A stretch of 8,418 bases of DNA from Deltaproteobacteria bacterium (GTDB lineage: Bacteria; Myxococcota; B64-G9): NCBI GenBank assembly GCA_003647095.1, contig QMME01000163.1:1-8418 (forward strand), in the 5' to 3' direction. The position numbers were made by a program, and so were the translations under genes. Under the pieces are notes generated by a model. It did no database searches and was not told where the DNA came from. It saw nothing but the letters and a program-made list of their open reading frames with translations. Positions 1-5,486 of the stretch are shown in pieces; positions within the stretch are counted from its first letter, which is position 1; each line of letters opens with the position of its first letter.

Positions 1-195
1 GAGATCGAGTACTCGGAACCGTTGCTGGCGGCAGGGGGGGTGCTGCGCCAGGCCGCCGGGCAACTGGTGCTGCAGGCGGTTCAGCAGCTGGCCCAGCAAC
101 TGCCTCCCTGGCCGGTGAGCCTGCCCGCGGGCAGCGGCTCGCTGCTGGCGGTACGACGCCAGGCGGGGCGCAGCATCATTTTTCTCGGCCCGTGA
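1..195 (+). CDS. 3' end of an unidentified convergent gene
   Basis: Frame 1 of the plus strand is open from the window edge to a TGA at 193-195, giving the last 64 residues of a protein (from EIEYSEPLLAAGG to RRQAGRSIIFLGP). About five sixths of its codons end in G or C, as in the neighbouring genes, and there is no internal stop, so it looks coding. The visible part is Leu/Ala/Gln-rich and probably an amphipathic helix (LVLQAVQQLAQQL), followed by a short basic, hydrophobic tail. I do not recognise the family. The RIEYSEPLL-like opening resembles C-terminal parts of some formyltransferase-like proteins, but this is too weak to use as a name. It is the only plus-strand gene in the window, and its last 20 bases overlap the 3' end of the minus-strand operon. 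Confidence 0.6.
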   Translation, partial: EIEYSEPLLAAGGVLRQAAGQLVLQAVQQLAQQLPPWPVSLPAGSGSLLAVRRQAGRSIIFLGP

Positions 196-424
196 CCAGG
201 CGCCGGGTGTCGTCGGGAAAGACCACGTAGAGTACGTGGCCCTTGCGACCCTGCACGATGCCCACCCCGAAACGGGGATGCTCGATCACCTGTCCCACCT
301 GGTAGCTGTCGCCGGGACGGTAGGGCAGCGGTTGTGACAGGTCCGCCCCGCGACTGGCTTCCTCCCATGCCTGGTAACGGGGCGGCGGCAGCGGCGCCCA
401 GGTTCCTGAAGGTCGGCGCTTCAC
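176..424 (-). CDS. Small Tudor/SH3-like (CarD/UvrD-C-like) protein, 82 aa
   Basis: A short protein of 82 residues starting with GTG at 424. Residues 1-38 are Pro/Arg-rich and probably disordered. Residues 40-80 hold VGQVIEHPRFGVGIV, a spacer, then LYVVFPDDTRRLV. The pattern of G-x-x-I-x-H-P-x-F-G-x-G-x-V followed by a strand with hydrophobic-F-x-D/G and a basic L-V end is that of small Tudor/SH3-like barrels, such as the C-terminal domain of UvrD/PcrA and the N-terminal domain of CarD. In those families the module binds RNA polymerase. Similar free-standing small proteins are, from memory, common in deltaproteobacteria and have no assigned function, so RNA polymerase binding here is inference. 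The gene lies 4 bases after the stop of the upstream gene and is the last gene of the operon. Its stop overlaps the convergent plus-strand gene by 20 bases. Confidence 0.8.
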   Translation of the reverse strand: MKRRPSGTWAPLPPPRYQAWEEASRGADLSQPLPYRPGDSYQVGQVIEHPRFGVGIVQGRKGHVLYVVFPDDTRRLVTGREK

Positions 425-428
425 GTCC

Positions 429-1715
429 CTAGCCTTTTTCCCGCGGGTGTTGCCTGAGCTGCTCCAGGGGCACCAGGGTGCCCCGGTCGCGCACCATGGG
501 CACCCGGGGAGGAATGTCTTCGGGAATGGTGGCGATGACGTCTTCCGGGCGGGAGACCATGAGCAGGTCGTTGGGGATCTGCCGGCCGGGATGAATCAAC
601 ACCTTGGCTCCCAGCACCGCCCGGTGGCCGATGCAGCTGGCCAGGAAGGAACGGCCGGTGCCCACCCGCTGCCCCCGGTGCACCACCTTGATGTCACCGA
701 CGAACTTGGCATCGAGCAGGCTGCACCAGCCGTGCAGGTAGACGTCGCGACCGATGACGGCCATCTGCGTCTTGAGGTTGCCCAGGGTGGAACCGGGGTA
801 GCACAGGGTGGAGACCAGGAAGAAGTTGTCGGTGAGGAAGCAGTCGTGGCCAACCACCGAGTTGAGTACCACGGCGTGATCGGCAATCTCGACGTTATCG
901 CCGATGAGGCTGTTTCTGATGCAGGCACCGGCGCCTACCTTTACACCCCGGCCCAGCCTGGAAAACTCCAGGTAGGCGGTGGGATGAACGTTGCAGTCGG
1001 GACCCAGCCGGTTCATCCCGGAAAGCACTTTCCAGCGGTTGAACGACAGCCGTCGCAGCACCGCCCAGATGGCCTTGAGGGCCGCCCGGGTCTTGTGATG
1101 ACGGAAGTACTCGTTCCAGCTGATGCCCAGCGACAGCTGGGCCAGCCACAGCAGGTGTACCCAGTGCGAGAGGTGGCAGCAGACGGTAGAGGTGAAGGGA
1201 TAGAGGAAATAGCGCTGCTTTTCGTCGAGTGCCGGCAGGCGCACCCGCTGCACCACCTCGCGTACCTGCAAGGCAAGCGGCTGGCAGTGCTCCCGCAGGG
1301 TCTGGCGCACGGCGGCCGCCTCGGCCGGCAACTCGCCCTGGCGCAGCAGCCACAAGTCGTACAGGGCCCGGCCCTGGCTCTCCTGCCAGGCGTCCAGTTC
1401 CACGTTCTGCAGCGGCAGGGTGTGCTCCACCGAGGCGCAGCGACGCAACGCCAGGCGCGCTCCGGCTGTTCGGCGGCGGGCCTGTTCCAGGAAGTCGCCC
1501 AGGGCCTTCTCGGTGAAGAACAGGTAGTCGGCAGCCAGCAGGCAGGGACGCTCGCTGGCCTGGGAGGGGTTGTCGATGCGCACCAGCTCGATCCCGTGAC
1601 GGCGGCAGGCCCGTTGCTGGGCCTCGGCCAGGGTGCCCAGCAGCACCTGGGCCTCGCTCACGTCGTCGCCGAATGGCTGCAGGACGGTACCCGTTCGGTA
1701 GATGTACATCTTCAT
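429..1715 (-). CDS. Left-handed beta-helix (hexapeptide repeat) protein, second of a tandem pair, 428 aa
   Basis: The start is ATG at 1715, giving 428 residues. It forms an ATGA overlap with the stop of the upstream paralogue and has GGAG 8 bases before it; the much longer open frame upstream only shadows that paralogue. Residues 1-80 form a small alpha/beta-looking region (MKMYIYRTGTVLQPFG, a helix at 27-40, then DYLFFTEKALGDFL). Residues 85-180 are of unknown fold. HWVHLLWLAQLSLGI at 184-198 is a very hydrophobic aromatic helix. Residues 238-382 are a left-handed beta-helix with hexapeptide-like turns such as IGDNVEIADH, VVGHDC and IGRDV, as in the C-terminal half of GlmU-type nucleotidyltransferases and hexapeptide acyltransferases. 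The tail carries PGRQIPNDLLMVSRPEDV. No standard acyltransferase active-site pattern is certain, so the substrate is unknown. A shortened sugar-nucleotidyltransferase-like protein or an envelope assembly factor are both possible. The N-terminal region, aromatic helix, helix core and tail are shared with the upstream paralogue. Confidence 0.88.
   Translation of the reverse strand: MKMYIYRTGTVLQPFGDDVSEAQVLLGTLAEAQQRACRRHGIELVRIDNPSQASERPCLLAADYLFFTEKALGDFLEQARRRTAGARLALRRCASVEHTLPLQNVELDAWQESQGRALYDLWLLRQGELPAEAAAVRQTLREHCQPLALQVREVVQRVRLPALDEKQRYFLYPFTSTVCCHLSHWVHLLWLAQLSLGISWNEYFRHHKTRAALKAIWAVLRRLSFNRWKVLSGMNRLGPDCNVHPTAYLEFSRLGRGVKVGAGACIRNSLIGDNVEIADHAVVLNSVVGHDCFLTDNFFLVSTLCYPGSTLGNLKTQMAVIGRDVYLHGWCSLLDAKFVGDIKVVHRGQRVGTGRSFLASCIGHRAVLGAKVLIHPGRQIPNDLLMVSRPEDVIATIPEDIPPRVPMVRDRGTLVPLEQLRQHPREKG
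433..439 (-). promoter_or_regulatory. Possible ribosome binding site for the 82-aa gene
   Basis: Read on the minus strand, AAAAAGG lies 8 bases before the GTG at 424, inside the last codons of the upstream gene. A second match, AGGG at 427-430, overlaps the upstream stop codon but is only 2 bases from the start. Either could serve. The site is weaker than those of the other genes, which fits re-initiation after the upstream stop. Confidence 0.4.
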
Positions 1716-2983
1716 GGTTCCAGCTCCGCGGGAGAGTATTGCGGTAGTACCTCGGCCAGGGGCAGGATGCGACCCTGGTGGTAAACGTGGGCCTGGCCGG
1801 GGAGCGCCTGCTCGGGCAGCTTGACCACTCCCTCTTCCGGACGCATGACGATGATGGTGCGGTTGGGCACGGCCCGCCCGGGCAGGAAGATGGCCCGGGT
1901 GCCCAGCAGGCATTCGTGGCCGGCGCAGCCGCCCAGCAGGTAGCGGCCGGTGTCCACCTCGCTGGCGCCGTGGCGAACCCTGACCGTGCCCTGTATGGGT
2001 TCGTCCCAGAACATCACCCCGGAGGTGAGGAACACCCGCCGGCCGATCACCGAGTTGCGCAGGAGAAACGATGCCAGGGTGGAATCCGGGTAGAAGGTGC
2101 AGGCGATGAACAGGGAGTCGTTGAGGGTGTGGCAACCCTCGCCCACCACGCAGCGGGTGAACTTGCTGTGATCGGCGACCTCCACCCCGTCTCCCAGGAT
2201 TGACTCGCGCACGTAGGCGAAGGGGCCCAGCTTCACTCCCCGGCCCAGCAGGGAACCTTCCACCCGGGCGGTGGGATGAATGTCGCAGCCGGGTCCAATG
2301 ACGTTGAGCCGGGCCGCCCGGCGGTGCGGGTTGCGCCCCCGCCGGCGCCAGGCGCGGGACAGGCCGGCATGATCCTGCCAGTGCTCCTGCAGCCGCAGCC
2401 AGGGCAGCAGGTGGTTGAGCCAGAGCAGGTGTACCCAGTGGCCGAGTTGCACGGCCAGGCACAGGCTGCGTGGCAGCTCCAGGCGCTCACGGGGAGGACC
2501 GGGGCGGCTCAGGGTAAGCGATTCGACCTCTCCGCCCGTGTCGAGCACCAGCGCCTGTGCCCGCTCGGCCAGCCAGCTGCGCAGGCGTTGCCAGTCCAGC
2601 CCCCGGGGCACCTCGGCACCGCGGACGCGGTAGAGATCGAAGTTGACCTGTGCCTGGTCGTATTCCACCGCTTGCAGCGTCAGGCAGTAATCGCTGGCCG
2701 GGCCGCGGCGCATGTCCAGGCGCCAGACCCCCTTGCCGGTGAGCGGGGCTTGCAGGAAACGGCGCAGGCACTCGCGGCTGACAAACAGGTCGTCGCCCAT
2801 GACCAGGTAGTCGCCGCCCGGCGGTACCAGGTCGCGCCCGGAGACGTCCTCGATCTCCAGGCCGCAGTGCCGCGTAGCCTCGGCCTGGGCCTGCTCCAGG
2901 GTCTGTCCCCCCACCAGCCCCTGGCGGATTTCCTCGCCAAACGGTGCCAGGCGCCGGGCGGTGGCACTGCGGTAGAGTTTCAT
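1712..2983 (-). CDS. Left-handed beta-helix (hexapeptide repeat) protein, first of a tandem pair, 423 aa
   Basis: The start is ATG at 2983, overlapping the stop of the phosphofructokinase gene as TGATG, with AGGGG 9 bases upstream. An in-frame extension to 3037 exists but lies inside the pfk gene. Its layout matches the next gene: MKLYRSATARRLAPFG at the N-terminus, a helix at 27-40, GDYLVMGDDLFVSRECLRRFL at 57-77, a middle region of unknown fold, the hydrophobic GHWVHLLWLNHLLPWL at 181-196, then a left-handed beta-helix from about 230 to 375 (LLGRGVKLG, ILGDGVEVADH, VIGRRVFL, CLLGTRAIFLPGR). The tail VPNRTIIVMRPEEGV parallels the paralogue. The N-terminal 80 residues loosely recall a degenerate nucleotidyltransferase fold, where GDYLVMGDDLF would sit at the nucleotide/metal-binding strand, but the usual G-x-G-T-R-L signature is absent. 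Function is unknown. The beta-helix suggests sugar-nucleotide or acyl-transfer chemistry, or a structural trimer. Confidence 0.88.
   Translation of the reverse strand: MKLYRSATARRLAPFGEEIRQGLVGGQTLEQAQAEATRHCGLEIEDVSGRDLVPPGGDYLVMGDDLFVSRECLRRFLQAPLTGKGVWRLDMRRGPASDYCLTLQAVEYDQAQVNFDLYRVRGAEVPRGLDWQRLRSWLAERAQALVLDTGGEVESLTLSRPGPPRERLELPRSLCLAVQLGHWVHLLWLNHLLPWLRLQEHWQDHAGLSRAWRRRGRNPHRRAARLNVIGPGCDIHPTARVEGSLLGRGVKLGPFAYVRESILGDGVEVADHSKFTRCVVGEGCHTLNDSLFIACTFYPDSTLASFLLRNSVIGRRVFLTSGVMFWDEPIQGTVRVRHGASEVDTGRYLLGGCAGHECLLGTRAIFLPGRAVPNRTIIVMRPEEGVVKLPEQALPGQAHVYHQGRILPLAEVLPQYSPAELEP
1724..1727 (-). promoter_or_regulatory. Ribosome binding site of the second beta-helix gene
   Basis: Minus-strand GGAG lies 8 bases before the ATG at 1715, within the 3' end of the upstream gene. 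It supports this start over any in the long upstream extension of the same frame. Confidence 0.6.
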
Positions 2984-4305
2984 CAACAGACACCCCTGAA
3001 TCGTGGTTGGCCGGTGGCCTCCAGCACACTGCGCCACAGGGTCCCCTCGGGATCTATCTTCTTGCGCCGGGATACCGCCGAGGCGATGGGTACGTGAACG
3101 TAGATATTATGCCAGCTGCCCACCAGAACGCCGGTTTTTCCCGCCAGGCCGGCGTGGGCGGCGTTCTGGGCCAGGAAGACGCAGAAGATGCAGTCGTTGG
3201 GGTTGGCCGGCACCGAGCGGATGATGTAGCTGGGGTCGATGTACTTGATACCGACCTCCCGGCCTTGTTGCCGAAAGTAGGCACTGATGCGTTCCTTGAG
3301 CAGCAGGCCGATGTCTCCCAGGCGACGGTTGCCGGAAGCGTCCACCCCCTCGATCTCGTCGAACAGGTGCTGGCCGGCTCCCTCGGCGACGACCACCATG
3401 GCGTGTTGGCGTGCCCGCAGGCGTCGATCCAGGGCCGGCAGGAACCCGTCCGGGCCCTCCAGTTGGAAGGGAACCTCGGGGATGAGCACGAAGTTGGCGT
3501 CGCCCTCGGCCAGGGCGGCATGGGCGGCCACGAAGCCCGACTCCCGGCCCATCAGCTTTACCAGGCCGATGCCGTTGACGATGCCCTCGGCCTCGGTGTG
3601 AGCGCAGCGGATGGCCTCCACCGCCTCGCTCACGGCGGTGTCGAAGCCGAAAGTGCGGGAGACCAGGTCGATGTCGTTGTCGATGGTCTTGGGAATGCCC
3701 ACCACGGCGATGGGCAGCGAGCGCCGGGTGATCTCCTTCTCGATCTCCATGACCCCGTGCAGGGTGCCGTCACCGCCGATGGTGAAGAGAATGTCGATGC
3801 GTTCCTTTTCCAGGGTGTCGACCACGACGTCCACCGGCTGCGGCCCCCGGCTGGTGCCCAGGATGGTACCGCCGTCCTCGTGGATGTGGCGCACCACGCT
3901 GGGGGTGAGATCGAGCATGGGCCAGCCCTCGATGGGGTTGAGCCCGGCGAAGCCGAAACGCACCCCCTTGATACGCTGCACCCCGTAGTTGAAATAGAGC
4001 TGGTGCACCAGCGCGCGGATGACGTCGTTGAGACCGGGGCACAGTCCGCCGGCAGTGAGGATGGCCGCGCTGGTGTCGGCCGGGTCGAAAAACAGCCGCT
4101 CGCGCGGGCCGGCCACCTCGAAGGCCACCGGTTCCTCGCCCCGGTGCATGCTCTCGATCACCTCGTCGGCGTAAGGATCGTACAGGACCCGGCGCGACTC
4201 GTCCACGAAGCGACGGCACTTGAGGGGACTGTTGAAACGGGCCGGGCCCAGGGAGCGAATGGTGGTGTCGATGGTACGGTGCGGTGATACGGGTTGCAGG
4301 GTCAT
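2983..4305 (-). CDS. pfk: 6-phosphofructokinase, long (clade X / trypanosome-plant-like) type, 440 aa
   Basis: Phosphorylates fructose 6-phosphate to the 1,6-bisphosphate, the committed step of glycolysis, in the cytoplasm. The start at ATG 4305 has CAGGAG 7 bases upstream and an ATGA overlap with alr; the open frame extends further upstream but only through alr. The first 75 residues are an extension typical of this long clade. Then come the phosphate-binding loop TAGGLCPGLNDVI (84-96), GGDGT (177-181), PKTIDND with the catalytic Asp209 (205-211), a sugar-binding MGRESG (252-257) and IDPSYIIRS (356-364). In this superfamily, Gly rather than Asp as the fourth residue of GGDG(D) marks ATP as donor, while Lys206 in PKTIDND is shared with PPi-using enzymes. 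Trypanosome and plant ATP enzymes combine the two in the same way, so ATP is the likely donor. At 440 residues it is longer than the roughly 320-residue E. coli PfkA. No frameshift or missing catalytic residue was seen. Confidence 0.95.
   Translation of the reverse strand: MTLQPVSPHRTIDTTIRSLGPARFNSPLKCRRFVDESRRVLYDPYADEVIESMHRGEEPVAFEVAGPRERLFFDPADTSAAILTAGGLCPGLNDVIRALVHQLYFNYGVQRIKGVRFGFAGLNPIEGWPMLDLTPSVVRHIHEDGGTILGTSRGPQPVDVVVDTLEKERIDILFTIGGDGTLHGVMEIEKEITRRSLPIAVVGIPKTIDNDIDLVSRTFGFDTAVSEAVEAIRCAHTEAEGIVNGIGLVKLMGRESGFVAAHAALAEGDANFVLIPEVPFQLEGPDGFLPALDRRLRARQHAMVVVAEGAGQHLFDEIEGVDASGNRRLGDIGLLLKERISAYFRQQGREVGIKYIDPSYIIRSVPANPNDCIFCVFLAQNAAHAGLAGKTGVLVGSWHNIYVHVPIASAVSRRKKIDPEGTLWRSVLEATGQPRFRGVC
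2993..2997 (-). promoter_or_regulatory. Ribosome binding site of the first beta-helix gene
   Basis: Minus-strand AGGGG lies 9 bases before the ATG at 2983, inside the last codons of pfk. With the TGATG junction it fixes the start and indicates translational coupling to pfk. Confidence 0.6.
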
Positions 4306-5471
4306 GCTGGCTCTCCTGTGTTCCGGCGGTTTACGACCAGGCGCGGAGCGTGCGGATCGGCGCGGGTGACCACCTCGTAGTTGATGGTCTGGGCCCAGCC
4401 GGCCATCTGCTCGGCGCTGATCACCTCCTCGCCCTGGCGTCCCAGCAGCACCACTTCCTGTTCCAGGCTCACGCCGGGTATGTCGGTGACGTCCACCATG
4501 GTCAGGTTCATGCACACCCGTCCCAGGATGGGAGCCCGGGTCCCGGCCACCAGCACGTGGCCGCGGTTGGAAAGCAGGCGGTCGTAGCCGTTGGCATAGC
4601 CCACCGGCAGGACGGCCAGGCGGGTGGGCCGGGTGGTACGATGGCTGCAGCCGTAACCTACGTAGGCGCCGGCGGGGATGTCCTTGACCTGGACCACCCG
4701 CGTTTTCCAGCACAGGGCCGGGCGCAGGTTGGGTTGGGAACGCCCGGCCTGCAGTGCCGACAGCTGGGTTTCCTTCGAAGGCCACATGCCGTAGAGACCG
4801 ATTCCCACCCGCACCATGGCGAAGTGGGTGTCGGGAAACAGTATGGCCGCCGCCGTGCAGGCGGTGTGCGGCAGGGCCACCTCCAGGCCGGCCCGGTGCA
4901 GCAATTCCAGGTAGCCGCGAAAGCGCTGCAATTGCCCGCGGGCGTAGTCGTGCTCGGTGGTATCCTCGATGTTGGCGAAGTGGGTATGTACTCCTTCCAG
5001 TTGTACGCCCGGGTGGTCCCGTAGCAGTTGCAGCACCTGCGGCAGTTGCTCCTCGGTTACTCCCAGCCGGTGGGTGCCGCATTCCACCTTGAGATGCAGC
5101 CGGGCCGGCACCTGCAGCCGGGCCGCCGCCCGCCCGGCGGTGCTGATGGTCTCCAGGCTGGAAGTGGTGATACGGGCCTCGAGCCGCAGGGCCAGCTCCA
5201 TGTCGCTGGCGGGGACGTAGCCCAGGATGAGAATGGGCACGGTGATGCCGGCGGCCCGCAGCTGCTCCACCTCGCCCAGGTGGAACACTCCCAGCCAGTG
5301 GGCCCCAGCTTCCAGGGCGGCCCGGGCCACGGGCAGCATGCCATGGCCGTAGCCGTTGCCCTTGACCACCGCCAGCAGACGCACTCCCCCGGCCAGTCGT
5401 TGGGCGAACTGGCGCAGGTTGTCGCTGATGGCCGTGGTGTCAACTTCAATCCAGGAAAGTGCCGTGGCCAT
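4302..5471 (-). CDS. alr: Alanine racemase (PLP-dependent), 389 aa
   Basis: Interconverts L- and D-alanine to supply D-Ala for peptidoglycan; cytoplasmic, usually a dimer. The fold type III barrel comes first: the PLP lysine is Lys37 in AVVKGNGYGHG (34-44). Arg135 in ECGTHRLGV (130-138) is the conserved arginine near the PLP phenolic oxygen. HTHFANIED (162-170) and RVGIGLYG (221-228) complete the barrel. The C-terminal beta domain carries the catalytic Tyr273 in VGYGCSH (271-277), LPVGYANGYDR (288-298), GRVCMN (317-322) and the family end EVVTRADPHAPRLVV (366-380). The length is normal. The variants KGNGYGHG (usually KADAYGHG), ECGTHRLG (usually DTGMxRLG) and CMN (usually CMD) mark a divergent but apparently active subfamily. 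The gene starts 14 bases after the sigma54 activator and overlaps pfk by 4 bases (ATGA). It lies beside pfk and two envelope-type beta-helix genes rather than beside mur genes or dnaB. Confidence 0.95.
   Translation of the reverse strand: MATALSWIEVDTTAISDNLRQFAQRLAGGVRLLAVVKGNGYGHGMLPVARAALEAGAHWLGVFHLGEVEQLRAAGITVPILILGYVPASDMELALRLEARITTSSLETISTAGRAAARLQVPARLHLKVECGTHRLGVTEEQLPQVLQLLRDHPGVQLEGVHTHFANIEDTTEHDYARGQLQRFRGYLELLHRAGLEVALPHTACTAAAILFPDTHFAMVRVGIGLYGMWPSKETQLSALQAGRSQPNLRPALCWKTRVVQVKDIPAGAYVGYGCSHRTTRPTRLAVLPVGYANGYDRLLSNRGHVLVAGTRAPILGRVCMNLTMVDVTDIPGVSLEQEVVLLGRQGEEVISAEQMAGWAQTINYEVVTRADPHAPRLVVNRRNTGEPA
4313..4318 (-). promoter_or_regulatory. Ribosome binding site of pfk
   Basis: Minus-strand CAGGAG lies 7 bases before the ATG at 4305, within the end of alr. 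It decides the start of pfk against the much longer open frame reaching up to 5082. Confidence 0.75.
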
Positions 5472-5480
5472 GGTTGTCTT

Positions 5481-5486
5481 CTCCTT
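5481..5486 (-). promoter_or_regulatory. Ribosome binding site of alr
   Basis: Minus-strand AAGGAG lies 9 bases before the ATG at 5471, overlapping the TGA of the upstream regulator gene by one base (TGAAGGAG). It is the best Shine-Dalgarno match in the window, at the only inner junction with more than a few bases of gap. Confidence 0.8.

Noticed and set aside
121..134. Perfect 14-base palindrome CTGCCCGCGGGCAG as terminator or operator
   Set aside because: It has no loop and no following T-run, and it sits inside the plus-strand coding end; such palindromes are expected by chance at this GC content.
447..1784. Long plus-strand open frame (445 codons) opposite the second beta-helix gene
   Set aside because: Antisense shadow of a GC-rich gene. 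The translation is low-complexity Gly/Val/His/Gln-rich with no recognisable domain, while the minus strand has conserved motifs.
1716..2462. N-terminal extension of the second beta-helix frame
   Set aside because: It lies inside the upstream paralogue in another frame; the ATG at 1715 has GGAG and an ATGA overlap.
2944..4287. Long plus-strand open frame (447 codons) opposite pfk
   Set aside because: The minus strand encodes a complete phosphofructokinase with all motifs; the antisense product matches nothing.
4306..5082. N-terminal extension of the pfk frame
   Set aside because: It runs in another frame through alr, is Pro/Arg/Gly-rich, and the real start at 4305 has a good ribosome binding site and an ATGA junction.
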